From positions 4,995,706-5,059,705 of the forward strand of contig NZ_SJOM01000007.1 in assembly GCF_004762045.1 (NCBI RefSeq): DNA of 64,000 bases, in the 5' to 3' direction. The position numbers and the translations under genes are program-made. The stretch comes from Mycobacterium sp. DL99. Its GTDB lineage: Bacteria; Actinomycetota; Actinomycetes; Mycobacteriales; Mycobacteriaceae. The notes beneath the pieces were generated by a model. The model was not told the origin of the DNA and searched no databases. It saw only the letters and a program-made list of their open reading frames with translations. This document shows, in pieces, positions 7,095-15,242 of the stretch. Every line of letters begins with the position of its first letter. Positions within the stretch are counted from its first letter, which is position 1.

Positions 7095-8811
7095 CTCGCT
7101 GGACATGGACCGGGAGCTCGTCGTCCCAGGGCTGGCGCGTCACCATGTCGGCAACGTTGACGTAGCCCCGCTCGAACTCCCCGGTGGCCGCATCGACGAG
7201 CCGGTACTGCTGGGTCTGACGCTGGATCGGCTGAGCGTCGAGCATGACGATCCGCACCTCCCCCGGCTCGAAATGGCACCGCTTCTGCAGGGCCGCCACA
7301 AGCTGCTCGTTGCTCATGTGTCCGTCACCGAAGTTCCAGCCGATCGCCGTGGAGACGATCCGCTCCCCGTCGGTCAACACGTAGTCGTCCTCGTTCTCAC
7401 CCGCCATCGCCCGGTGCGCCAAGGTAAACAGGGCCCGGCCATGAGAGTTGAAGCCGCGGAAGGCGTATCCCATGTACAGATACATCTGGGCGACTTCCGG
7501 GCTGCCGTAGTACCGCTCCATCTGGGCGGCCGGCATGCTGGCGATCGCGACGATGTCCTTCTCGATCTTCTCCGCCGCCGAGGGTTTGACGCACCACAGC
7601 GAGGTGTCCCAGTTGCCCGCGTAATAGCGCATACCTGGCAGGAACGAGATCTTGCGCGGGAACAGGTTTCCCAGCACCACAGTGCCCGCGACCACCGCGA
7701 ACAACACGATCGGCCACGGGCTGGTGAGATCCCCCAGCCCGATCCCGGCGTGCCCGACGAACAGTGCCAGCACCGAGAACATCATGAAGACGTTCCACTC
7801 CAGCGGCACGCCCATCGGAATGGAGCTCAGGATTCCGAAGTGGAACACCAACATGACAAAGGCGGCAATCGCCGTCGGCCAGCCGCCATGCGAGAAGAAC
7901 AGCACCAACGGAACCAAACCCTCGATGGCAGTGGAGAAGTGCGCCACGAAGCGTGACGGCCGCCCCGGCCGGAGATCATCGGGGAAGTGTTCGAAGAACC
8001 TCCGCTTGATCCAGCGCGGCCGGACCACCGGGTTGTTGCTCATCATCGTCGAGATGACGAACGGGAAGTGTTTGGTGAGTTTGGAGGCCGCCGCACCGAT
8101 CCAGATCGTCAGGCAGATCAGCTTGGCCGCGATGACGATGTCGGCGCCGCTGAACAGAAAACACACGGCCAACGAGCCGTATACCTCGCCGCGGGCAGCC
8201 AGGAAGATCACCTTGTCTCGCAGACCGGCCACGGCCAGCAGGCCGACGATCGCCGCGGTCTGCCACACCGGCAGCACGCCGATCTCACTGCCGAGTGCCG
8301 GGATGGGGCCGGTGCCCTGCGAGGCCAACGCCACCACCAGCATCACCAACAGCGCCCCGTACAGCACCACGTCGACGACGGTGCGGTCATCACCCTTGGT
8401 CAGCGGCACCCGATTCGGCCACGGTGGCAGCCGAATCGTCCTGGGCCGCAACCAGTACAGGACCGATCCCATGGGCGGGAAGAACCGGTTGTTGAGCGGG
8501 CCGAAGCCGCAGCCGAGGCCGATGACCTCGAACAGCATCGTGTAGAACACAACCTTCTGGTAGACGATCGGCTCGGCGTACCAGGAGGCGACGTTGGTGA
8601 ACCCGTCGATCCCGGTGGTCGTCAGCGCGATCAGCCAGGCACCAAGGATGTAGGCCAGGATCTTCACGACATAGAAGAGGTGCAGTGCGACCGGCGTCCC
8701 GAACCCCACCTCGGCCCAGTGCCGCGCCATCGGCTGGATCTTCTCCGCACGAGTGCCCTTGCTCCACTGCTCGAAGTCGATCTCGGGAGATTCCTGTTTG
8801 AGAAAACCCAT
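7075..8811 (-). CDS. DUF3556-type multi-pass membrane protein
   Basis: A 578-residue protein with roughly nine or ten hydrophobic helices between residues 40 and 400 and a soluble C-terminal part of ~170 residues. I recognise it as the mycobacterial DUF3556 family by length and layout; the function is not known. Conserved-looking loops include GFGPLNNRFFPPMGS and GVPLEWNVFMMFS. The start codon lies 12 bases downstream of a perfect match to the KstR consensus (8823-8836), which would put it in the cholesterol-catabolism regulon, although no catalytic motif for sterol chemistry is visible. A small gene overlaps its 3' end. Confidence 0.8.
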   Translation of the reverse strand: MGFLKQESPEIDFEQWSKGTRAEKIQPMARHWAEVGFGTPVALHLFYVVKILAYILGAWLIALTTTGIDGFTNVASWYAEPIVYQKVVFYTMLFEVIGLGCGFGPLNNRFFPPMGSVLYWLRPRTIRLPPWPNRVPLTKGDDRTVVDVVLYGALLVMLVVALASQGTGPIPALGSEIGVLPVWQTAAIVGLLAVAGLRDKVIFLAARGEVYGSLAVCFLFSGADIVIAAKLICLTIWIGAAASKLTKHFPFVISTMMSNNPVVRPRWIKRRFFEHFPDDLRPGRPSRFVAHFSTAIEGLVPLVLFFSHGGWPTAIAAFVMLVFHFGILSSIPMGVPLEWNVFMMFSVLALFVGHAGIGLGDLTSPWPIVLFAVVAGTVVLGNLFPRKISFLPGMRYYAGNWDTSLWCVKPSAAEKIEKDIVAIASMPAAQMERYYGSPEVAQMYLYMGYAFRGFNSHGRALFTLAHRAMAGENEDDYVLTDGERIVSTAIGWNFGDGHMSNEQLVAALQKRCHFEPGEVRIVMLDAQPIQRQTQQYRLVDAATGEFERGYVNVADMVTRQPWDDELPVHVQRDDATTT

Positions 8812-8822
8812 GCCGGTCAGAT

Positions 8823-8836
8823 TAGAACGTGTTCTA
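8823..8836. promoter_or_regulatory. KstR-type operator
   Basis: TAGAACGTGTTCTA fits the published KstR pattern TnnAACnnGTTnnA at every fixed position and is a palindrome apart from its two central bases. It lies 12 bases before the DUF3556-type start codon, the same placement as the two other matches in this window (33125 and 44194). Confidence 0.75.
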
Positions 8837-8891
8837 GTCCGGTGGTAGTCGTTCTGACCGGCCAGTGGGCGTCATTGTCGGCGCGCACGAA

Positions 8892-9404
8892 CTAGGACTT
8901 CACCGGCGGGCGGAAGAAGATCACCAACTGGCCGATTCCACCGGCCAGGCCGAGCACGACTGCGATCGCCATTCCGCACCAGCCGTGCAGCAGGTGGTAG
9001 AAGCTGCAGTTGGAGAACAGCAGGTAATCAAGGCTGTAGTGACCAGCCCCGGTACCGGCGATCGCCACCGCGGCCACCGCCAGGATCAGGTTGTACTCCC
9101 AGCCCTCCTTGACGATGAAGAACCCGTTGTGCCGGTGCACTGTCCAGGCCGCCACCAGCATCAGCGCCACGAACCCGGCCGCGGGCACCGGGGTCAGCAG
9201 GCCGAGGGCCAAGCCGAGACCGGCCGCGATCTCGGTGCTGGCCGCGACCCTGGCGTGAAACAGGCCCGGCTTCATGCCGATGCTGTCGAACCATCCCGCG
9301 GTGCCGGGGATCCGCCCACCGCCGAAGAACTTGTTGTAGCCATGTGCGGCCATGGTCAGGCCAAGAACCACACGCAGAATCAGGATCGCAGCATCAGCAG
9401 CCAT
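8892..9404 (-). CDS. DoxX-family membrane protein
   Basis: A 170-residue protein with four predicted transmembrane helices and the DoxX hallmark start (AADAAILILRVVLGLTMAAHGYNK split here as AADAAILILRVVLG and HGYNKFFGGGR). DoxX proteins are small inner-membrane proteins linked in mycobacteria to membrane oxidoreductase and thiol-stress complexes. The start at 9404 is preferred to the longer frame because the helix begins there. The gene follows the SDR gene by 22 bases and may share its promoter. A TAACAGA/TCTGTTA inverted repeat (9406-9412, 9423-9429) spans the gap. Confidence 0.85.
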   Translation of the reverse strand: MAADAAILILRVVLGLTMAAHGYNKFFGGGRIPGTAGWFDSIGMKPGLFHARVAASTEIAAGLGLALGLLTPVPAAGFVALMLVAAWTVHRHNGFFIVKEGWEYNLILAVAAVAIAGTGAGHYSLDYLLFSNCSFYHLLHGWCGMAIAVVLGLAGGIGQLVIFFRPPVKS

Positions 9405-9426
9405 GTAACAGAATCTAGGGCATCTG

Positions 9427-10200
9427 TTAAGCCGCCGCCCAGCCCCCATCCACACTGAGGATCACCCCGTGGATGTTCCCGGCGTCGTCACCGGCCAGGA
9501 AAGCCACCGCTGCGGCGACCTCCTCGGGGGTGCTCATGCGCCGGGACGGGATGCGGGCCAGCACCGGTCCGATCTCATCGGCCACGTCGGCGGCCCGTTC
9601 CGTGGCGATCGGCCCGGGGGCCACGGCGTTCACCCGCACCCCGCGCGGTCCGTATTCCACGGCCCATGACTTGGTCAGCGAGTGCACGGCGGCCTTGGTC
9701 GACGAATACAGCGCGGAGCGGTCGCCCCCGATCAGGCCGGTGATCGACCCGACGTTGACCACCGCGCCGTGGCCACGCTCAGCCATGGCGGGCGCCAGCG
9801 CACCGGTCAGCAGGAAGGGGGCGATGACGTTCGTCTGGTACGACTCCAGCAGTGCCTGCTCGGAAACCTCGCCGGTGGGTTCCGGCATCCCCCACACCCC
9901 GGCGTTGTTGACCAGGATGTCGATCTGGCCGCCGGCGGCCTCGGTGGCCTGCCGCGCGAGGCGCCGCACCTCGCCCGCCCCGGCCCCGAGGTCGGCGGCG
10001 ACGAAGTCGGCCTGCCCTCCGGCGGTGCGGATCTCGGCGACGACGGAGTCGCCGCGTTCCTTGTTGCGGCCGCTGACGATGACGAAGGCGCCCCGATCGG
10101 CGAGGGCCTTGGCAATGGCGACGCCGAGGCCTCCGGTGGATCCCGTGACAAGTGCTGTGCGACCCGCCAGAGCGGTGCCGTGGGTAGTGTTTGGACTCAT
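9427..10200 (-). CDS. SDR-family oxidoreductase
   Basis: A 257-residue classical short-chain dehydrogenase. The NAD(P) site TGSTGGLG is near residues 18-25, NNAG and the catalytic Ser (VGSITG), Tyr and Lys (YSSTK) are all present, and the C-terminus has the usual SVDGGWA end. Residues after the second beta strand (SGRNKERG) favour NADP(H). It is divergent from a TetR gene, and a perfect 16-base palindrome covers its ATG, so transcription is probably leaderless or nearly so and directly blocked by the TetR protein. Substrate unknown. Confidence 0.9.
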   Translation of the reverse strand: MSPNTTHGTALAGRTALVTGSTGGLGVAIAKALADRGAFVIVSGRNKERGDSVVAEIRTAGGQADFVAADLGAGAGEVRRLARQATEAAGGQIDILVNNAGVWGMPEPTGEVSEQALLESYQTNVIAPFLLTGALAPAMAERGHGAVVNVGSITGLIGGDRSALYSSTKAAVHSLTKSWAVEYGPRGVRVNAVAPGPIATERAADVADEIGPVLARIPSRRMSTPEEVAAAVAFLAGDDAGNIHGVILSVDGGWAAA

Positions 10201-10241
10201 GAGTCCAGGTATAGGCAGATGAAAATGGACCTGCAAGTCCA
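10192..10241. promoter_or_regulatory. Paired TetR operators in the SDR/TetR divergent region
   Basis: TGGACTCATGAGTCCA (10192-10207) is a perfect 16-base palindrome whose centre is the SDR start codon. A second copy of the same half-sites, TGGAC and GTCCA, lies at 10226-10241 with a six-base spacer just inside the TetR coding start. Two sites sharing the half-site GGAC(T) point to autoregulation plus repression of the SDR. Confidence 0.7.
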
Positions 10242-10827
10242 AAAACTGACCGCCAAGGGCGAGGCCACCCGGCACCGCATCATCGAGGGCGCCGCCGAAG
10301 TGATCCGCAGCAACGGTGTCGCCGCCACCACGCTCGACGACATCCGCGCCCACACCCAGACCTCGAAGAGCCAGCTGTTCCACTACTTCCCCGACGGCAA
10401 GGACCAGCTGTTGCTCGCCGTGGCCGAACGCGAAGCCCAGATGGTGCTGGCGGATCAGCAGCCCTACCTCGGCGAGCTGACCTCGTGGGTGGCCTGGCAA
10501 CGCTGGCGCGACGCCGTGGTCGAGCGCTATCGCCGCCAAGGCCAGAGCTGCCCGCTGAGCTTGCTGATGTCAGAGATCGGCCGCACCACTCCCGGCGCCC
10601 AGGCGGTCACCAAAGCCCTACTGCGGCAATGGCATGACGAGATCTCGGCGGGGATCCGGCACATGCAGTCGCAGGAGAAGATTGCCGCCGATCTGGACGC
10701 CGACCGGGTGGGCGCCGCACTGCTGGCCGGGATCCAGGGTGGGGTCAGTGTGATGCTGGCCTCTGGCGACCTGAGTTACCTGGAGTCCGCGCTTGATGTC
10801 GGCATCCCAATGCTGCGCCGCGGTTAG
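10219..10827 (+). CDS. TetR-family transcriptional regulator
   Basis: A 202-residue TetR repressor. The helix-turn-helix covers about residues 12-58 (GEATRHRIIEGAAEVI, then TTLDDIRAHTQTSKSQLFHYF), followed by an all-helical ligand domain containing one Cys (QSCPLSLL). It is transcribed away from the SDR/DoxX genes and very likely regulates them and itself through the operators at 10192-10241. ATG 10219 is used; the second Met at 10225 is an alternative, and the second operator half-site overlaps this start region. The ligand is unknown. Confidence 0.9.
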   Translation: MKMDLQVQKLTAKGEATRHRIIEGAAEVIRSNGVAATTLDDIRAHTQTSKSQLFHYFPDGKDQLLLAVAEREAQMVLADQQPYLGELTSWVAWQRWRDAVVERYRRQGQSCPLSLLMSEIGRTTPGAQAVTKALLRQWHDEISAGIRHMQSQEKIAADLDADRVGAALLAGIQGGVSVMLASGDLSYLESALDVGIPMLRRG

Positions 10828-10840
10828 ACCGGCAGGCCCT

Positions 10841-12097
10841 TCACAACGCCGCCTCAAGCCGCTCGATATAGGCGTCGATATCCCCGATCGCCGACTCCGC
10901 GGCGAACACACTGATCGCGATGGTGTCCCCCACGCCCGTCACGCAGTGGGTGAGCCCCACCATCGGGGACAAGCCCGGAAACGCCGCCGCCAGCCGCACC
11001 GGCATACCGCCGAGGCCGAAGTCCGCAGCACCGCAATTCACGCTGGACACCACGGTGTTCCCGGTGACCGTCGCCGACCGCGCATCGGGATTGAACTGAC
11101 CGATCCCCCACCGCAGCAGCGGGGCCGGCGTGGCGGCGAACGCACGTTCCGAGGCCCGCATCGCCGGGTGTGCGGCGCGTTCCCGGCGCGCCGCCAGTTC
11201 AGCGGCGATCGCGTCGCGGCGCTGCGCCACCGGCAGCGAGGGATGCAGGCCCACGCCGACCGTGCCGAAATGGTTGTACGCCTGCCGCGGACCGGATTTC
11301 GCCATGGTCACCTCGGCGCCCAGGGTGGCCGAATCCGTCCCCAGCTCACGGAGCTGACCGGCCAGGGCTTCGGAGATCCCGGCCAGTGCACGCACCGTCA
11401 CGGTGGCGCCCGACAGCTGCGCTCGATCCCGGACGAGCGTCCGCATGCCGCGTACGCCCGAAGGACGGTCGTTGGTCCGGAGCGGCGGGCGTGACGTGGC
11501 GGCCGGCGGCACCCGCCCGGCCTCGGTGTCGGCTACCAACTGCCGGTGGGCCCGGGCCGCTTCGATGCTGCGCCACGGCAACATCGCCGGGTGGCCGTAC
11601 ACCGGCGCCACCGGCGCCACCGTTCCCGGGCGGCCGAACATGACCGCCGCCGGGCCGCAGGTGCGCCCGCCGCCGCCGAGGGCATGGGTGATCTGCAGGA
11701 CCGCCACGGTGCCGGCGCCGGCGACACCGGGCATCCCCTCGACTCCGGGGAACACGTGTAGCCGCCACGGCAGCACCCGCGCATCGAGTTGATCGTCCAC
11801 CAGTCCGCTCACGGCGGCCAGGCAGCCCAGCCACGTCGAATCGTCGAGATGATGTACCACGAACCGGGATTCGTCGACACGGGACGGCACCCAGGCCGGG
11901 TAGTGCAGCCGAGAGGTGTCGTCGATGCGTTGCGACAGATCCGGGCTGATGCGGGCATTGGCCGCCAACTCGCCGAGTGCCGCCTGCAGGTCGGCGGGCA
12001 CACCGTCGAATCCGTAGAGCAGAAAGGTGTCGTTGGGCATCCTGGACGACATCCAGAACATCTGCGCATCGACCGCAGTGAGTCGGTTAGCCCTCAC
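10841..12097 (-). CDS. Divergent WS/DGAT-type acyltransferase homologue
   Basis: About 418 residues with the wax ester synthase/diacylglycerol acyltransferase layout: N-terminal LTAVDAQMFWMSSR (usual form: LxxxDxxF), the active-site loop, and a C-terminal DUF1298-like half (TVVSSVNCGAADFGLGG, then LTHCVTGVGDTIAISVF). The catalytic HHxxxDG motif reads THALGGG at residues 137-143: the second His is kept but the first His and the Asp are gone, so normal acyl transfer is doubtful. The GTG start at 12097 overlaps the end of the epoxide-hydrolase-like gene, making it the last gene of a four-gene operon with two Mce-associated proteins. Confidence 0.75.
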   Translation of the reverse strand: MRANRLTAVDAQMFWMSSRMPNDTFLLYGFDGVPADLQAALGELAANARISPDLSQRIDDTSRLHYPAWVPSRVDESRFVVHHLDDSTWLGCLAAVSGLVDDQLDARVLPWRLHVFPGVEGMPGVAGAGTVAVLQITHALGGGGRTCGPAAVMFGRPGTVAPVAPVYGHPAMLPWRSIEAARAHRQLVADTEAGRVPPAATSRPPLRTNDRPSGVRGMRTLVRDRAQLSGATVTVRALAGISEALAGQLRELGTDSATLGAEVTMAKSGPRQAYNHFGTVGVGLHPSLPVAQRRDAIAAELAARRERAAHPAMRASERAFAATPAPLLRWGIGQFNPDARSATVTGNTVVSSVNCGAADFGLGGMPVRLAAAFPGLSPMVGLTHCVTGVGDTIAISVFAAESAIGDIDAYIERLEAAL

Positions 12098-12992
12098 GTC
12101 CGACGAAGTCCAGGATGCGGGCGGCTGTGATGTCGGGCTGGTCGAGTTGCAGGAAGTGACCGCCGGATTCGACGACGTGGGCATCGCTGCCCGCCGGCAG
12201 CACCTCGCGCACCCATCGGATGTAATCCGGTGCGGCACAACCATCGTCAGTGCCATGGAGGTACAGCGACGGCAACACCGGCGGCAGCAGCCAGTGCTTG
12301 TGCGGCTCGGCGTACTGTGCAGGCGGTTTGCTCATGCGGATCGTGGCCCGGTAGTAGCCCAGCGCGGCGCGCCACCGGTCCGGTGCACCGATCGCGGCGT
12401 CGACATGACGCAGGTCCTCGGCCGCGTCGTATCCCGGCGACCACGTCTTCCACAGCCGGGGCACCACCCAGGACGCCGAACGCTGAGGAAGCCAAGGTAA
12501 TTGGAAGTACATCATGTACCAGCTGCGCAGCGCCTGACGCGGCAACTGGGCCAACAGCTTTCCGGCATCGGGCACCCGACCCAACGGCTGAAACGACGCC
12601 AACGGCGGCACCGACATGATCACGGCCTTCGTGAACGGGTTGTCCGGCAGCGCAGCCACACCCGATGCCGCCATGGCCCCCCAGTCATGGCCGATGATGA
12701 CATCGCGTCCGGTCGGCCCGACCGCCTGCAGCAGGCGCAGCGCGTCGTCCATCAGCGCCCCGACGTGATAGCTCCCGTCGGCAGGAACCGACGAGGGCAT
12801 GTAACCGCGCATGAACGGCGCAACCACTTTCCAGCCGGCCTCAGCCAGAACCGGCGCCACCTTGCGCCAGCCGAAGGCCGTGTCGGGAAAGCCGTGTAGA
12901 CACAACGCAACCGGGCCATCATCAGGCCCCCACGCCAGCGCCCGCAGGTGCACCGCGGGGGTGGCGACATCGATCCAGCGCGGCTCGGTCAC
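12087..12992 (-). CDS. Alpha/beta hydrolase, epoxide-hydrolase-like
   Basis: A 301-residue alpha/beta hydrolase. The HGFPD oxyanion segment (33-37) and the nucleophile elbow GHDWGA with Asp103 mark the epoxide hydrolase/haloalkane dehalogenase branch, which uses an ester-forming Asp. The catalytic His is in SGGHFLQLDQP, and an acid Asp is likely in GTDDGC. Two tyrosines that would activate an epoxide ring may be those in SWYMMYF or LGYYRA. Its start overlaps the stop of the upstream Mce-associated gene by four bases (GTGA), so translation is coupled. A lipid or sterol-derived epoxide is possible but unproven. Confidence 0.87.
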   Translation of the reverse strand: MTEPRWIDVATPAVHLRALAWGPDDGPVALCLHGFPDTAFGWRKVAPVLAEAGWKVVAPFMRGYMPSSVPADGSYHVGALMDDALRLLQAVGPTGRDVIIGHDWGAMAASGVAALPDNPFTKAVIMSVPPLASFQPLGRVPDAGKLLAQLPRQALRSWYMMYFQLPWLPQRSASWVVPRLWKTWSPGYDAAEDLRHVDAAIGAPDRWRAALGYYRATIRMSKPPAQYAEPHKHWLLPPVLPSLYLHGTDDGCAAPDYIRWVREVLPAGSDAHVVESGGHFLQLDQPDITAARILDFVGREG

Positions 12993-13756
12993 AGCGGCAC
13001 CGGTTCGTACTCGGACATGAGCCAGCGGTCATCGACTTTGACCATGGTGGCCCGGGCAGCCGACGGGGTCTTCTGCGGCATGTGGTTTCCGACCTGGACG
13101 CTCTGGTTGACGAACAACACCAGTTCGGCGCGGTCCGGCTTGGCACTCACCACCCCCGCGCGCAACACCTCTGCTACGGCCGCAATCTGCTGGGCATGCG
13201 CCGCCGGGATGACCTCACCGATCATCGCGCTGTAGGTGCCGAGGAATTCCCCGGTCATCCGGTCGCGGGCCGCCGTGAGCTGCTGCTCGGCTGTCTCAGT
13301 CTCATACGACAGCATCTCGGCGGTGATCTCTTTGGCCGCCTGAACCGATTCGTTTCGGGCCGTGTCGCTTTCAGCCTGCGACACGGTCAGCCACCGCAAC
13401 ACCGCGCAGGTCAATGCCAACACCAGCGCGACGGTCGCCAGCACCACCGGCAAGCCGACCCGCGAGCGGGCGCGCGACGGCGTGGCTTCGGCGGGCTCGT
13501 CAGTGGGCTCGTCCTCAGCCTCGCCCTTAACGTCGTCGGACTCGGCGGCGTCGTCCGTGTCGGCGTCGTCCGTGTCGGCGTCGACCGTTTCCTCGACTAC
13601 CGCCTCGGCCTCAGCCGCCTCCACCGCTTCGGCTGGTTCCGCAGCGCTCGTGTCTTCGACGGTCTCCGGCCCGGGGCTTGCCTGCTCGACGCTCTCCACT
13701 GGATCCGCGGCGGCCTTACGGCGCCCGGCCGGCGGCATCTTGTGCCGGCCGCTCAC
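12989..13756 (-). CDS. Mce-associated membrane protein
   Basis: A 255-residue protein with a long acidic, Ala/Glu/Asp-rich cytoplasmic tail (residues ~15-95, including a repeated DADTDDADTDDA stretch), one transmembrane helix (~100-122) and an extracytoplasmic domain of ~130 residues ending in DRWLMSEYEPVPL. This is the layout of Mce-associated (Mas/OmamA-like) proteins that stabilise Mce lipid importers. It overlaps the preceding Mce-associated gene by four bases and is followed by a hydrolase with the same overlap. No mce operon is in the window, so it may serve a distant one. Confidence 0.82.
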   Translation of the reverse strand: MSGRHKMPPAGRRKAAADPVESVEQASPGPETVEDTSAAEPAEAVEAAEAEAVVEETVDADTDDADTDDAAESDDVKGEAEDEPTDEPAEATPSRARSRVGLPVVLATVALVLALTCAVLRWLTVSQAESDTARNESVQAAKEITAEMLSYETETAEQQLTAARDRMTGEFLGTYSAMIGEVIPAAHAQQIAAVAEVLRAGVVSAKPDRAELVLFVNQSVQVGNHMPQKTPSAARATMVKVDDRWLMSEYEPVPL

Positions 13757-14379
13757 TGGATGAACTCCACGTTCGAAACCTTCGTTTTGCCTTCAATGTC
13801 CTGCACCGTCAGCACCATTCGCCACACCTGGGGCTTCTGTTCCGGCACGCCCGCATTCGTCGACCGAACGGTCACCGACACGAGGACATCCGCCTTGTCG
13901 TTCGAGTAGGACTCCAGACCCGATGAGGTCACCGTGCCCACCGACTTCGACTTGATCTGCTTGACCACGTCGAGGAACGACTTCGAACGCCGCTCGAAGT
14001 CGTCGTAGAACTTCCCGGTCGAGATGTCCAGCACTCGCTGGATGTTGTCTTCGGCGTGCTCCCAGTCGATGGTGGTGAGGTTCGTCGCGCCCTCCCGCGC
14101 GGTGTCCACGAACATCGCACGTCGCTGCTGTTCGTGATGGGCCTGGTAGTAGCCATAGCCCAGCCAACCGGCCAGCGCCACGAGCCCGACGACGAGCGCC
14201 CCTCCGATAACCCCCGCGAAAGGAAAGTGCAGCCGCTTCGGGGCCGCGTCGTCGGCTGCCACGGCAGGTTCTGTGCCCTCAGCCTCGGGTTCGACGACCT
14301 CGGCTTCGGGGGCGGACTGGCTCGACTCGTCGGCCTCGGTCAGCTCGACCGGCTCGGCGTCGGCGCTGTCGTCTGCCAT
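13753..14379 (-). CDS. Mce-associated membrane protein
   Basis: A 208-residue paralogue-type partner of the gene downstream: acidic N-terminal tail (residues 1-48), one transmembrane helix (~53-75) ending in GYGYYQAHHEQQRR, then a soluble NTF2-like domain (DWEHAEDNIQRVLDISTGKF) typical of Mce-associated proteins. First gene of the four-gene operon. Start 14379 is supported by GAGGAG upstream. These proteins are thought to assist Mce complexes that import lipids or sterols; with a hydrolase and a WS/DGAT homologue in the same operon a lipid-handling role is likely. Confidence 0.82.
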   Translation of the reverse strand: MADDSADAEPVELTEADESSQSAPEAEVVEPEAEGTEPAVAADDAAPKRLHFPFAGVIGGALVVGLVALAGWLGYGYYQAHHEQQRRAMFVDTAREGATNLTTIDWEHAEDNIQRVLDISTGKFYDDFERRSKSFLDVVKQIKSKSVGTVTSSGLESYSNDKADVLVSVTVRSTNAGVPEQKPQVWRMVLTVQDIEGKTKVSNVEFIQ

Positions 14380-14506
14380 ACATCTGCTCCTCGGTGGCAC
14401 TGCGTGGTGCGTGCAATGGCACGCGTGCGGTCCAAAGTACGTGGCACCGGTCACACCGTCAGCAGCGGTACCGGCAGTCCCGGGAAGACCTGCGGGCGCG
14501 TTGGCG

Positions 14507-15142
14507 CTACGCGCCACCGGACTCTGCGCACGGGATCTGGGCCCCCACCGCGCGCAGCGCAAAGTCCACGACCTCGCCCTGCGCGACCTCGCACTCGCCG
14601 TCGGAGCACAGTCGCGACATCGCGTGGCTGACCACCGCGCCGATGGCAACCGCGTCCTGCTCCGGTTTGGCCAACGGGAACGATCCGTCGTCCAGGCCCC
14701 GGCGCAGGATCGCCGCCAGCGACCGCTCACGGTCGTCGTGCCACTGCTCGCGGGCCGCGCGATAGCCCTTGGCTGCGCGGACCTCGTCCGAATCGAGCAC
14801 GGTCATGTGCATGTTCAGCCGCGCGTCCTGCAGCAGACCGAAAATCTGACCGAGCCAGACTCGCAGTTGATCGCTGGGAGGGCCGTCGAAATGCTCGGCG
14901 ATCCAGTCGAGCCGGCGGGCCAGTGAGTCACCCTCGCCCCGCATCATGGCCAGGAACAGCGCGTCCTTGGATTCGAAGTGCCGATAGAACGCGCGGGTCG
15001 ACAATCCCGCCCTGGCCAGCACGGCAGCCACCGGCACAGCACCGGTGTGGGGCTCGGACAGGCAGCTGAAGGCGGCTTCGATGACCGCGTCGCGCTCGCT
15101 GACGTCGCCCCCCACCTCATTCGCCTCGATACCTGGCTGCAC
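14507..15142 (-). CDS. TetR-family transcriptional regulator
   Basis: A 211-residue TetR regulator with its helix-turn-helix in the first ~60 residues (VAAVLARAGLSTRAFYRHFESKD) and a helical ligand domain rich in charged residues (REQWHDDRERSLAAILRRG). It is divergent from the hydrolase and aminotransferase-fusion operon, with the palindrome 15195-15206 in between, so it probably controls that operon. GTG 15142 is the most upstream start compatible with a promoter; the GTG 24 bases further in is an alternative. Confidence 0.87.
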   Translation of the reverse strand: MQPGIEANEVGGDVSERDAVIEAAFSCLSEPHTGAVPVAAVLARAGLSTRAFYRHFESKDALFLAMMRGEGDSLARRLDWIAEHFDGPPSDQLRVWLGQIFGLLQDARLNMHMTVLDSDEVRAAKGYRAAREQWHDDRERSLAAILRRGLDDGSFPLAKPEQDAVAIGAVVSHAMSRLCSDGECEVAQGEVVDFALRAVGAQIPCAESGGA

Positions 15143-15194
15143 GATTGACGATTCTAGGAACGGCACGCTTGTCCGGGTCGCAGATGCGGCGAAA

Positions 15195-15206
15195 ACCCAC
15201 GTGGGT
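15195..15206. promoter_or_regulatory. Candidate TetR operator
   Basis: ACCCACGTGGGT is a perfect 12-base palindrome in the 100-base region between the divergent TetR and hydrolase genes, about 30 bases upstream of the hydrolase ribosome site. Confidence 0.5.
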
Positions 15207-15242
15207 AACGTGACCTCCCGGGGCCTGGCGAGAGGAATGTCC

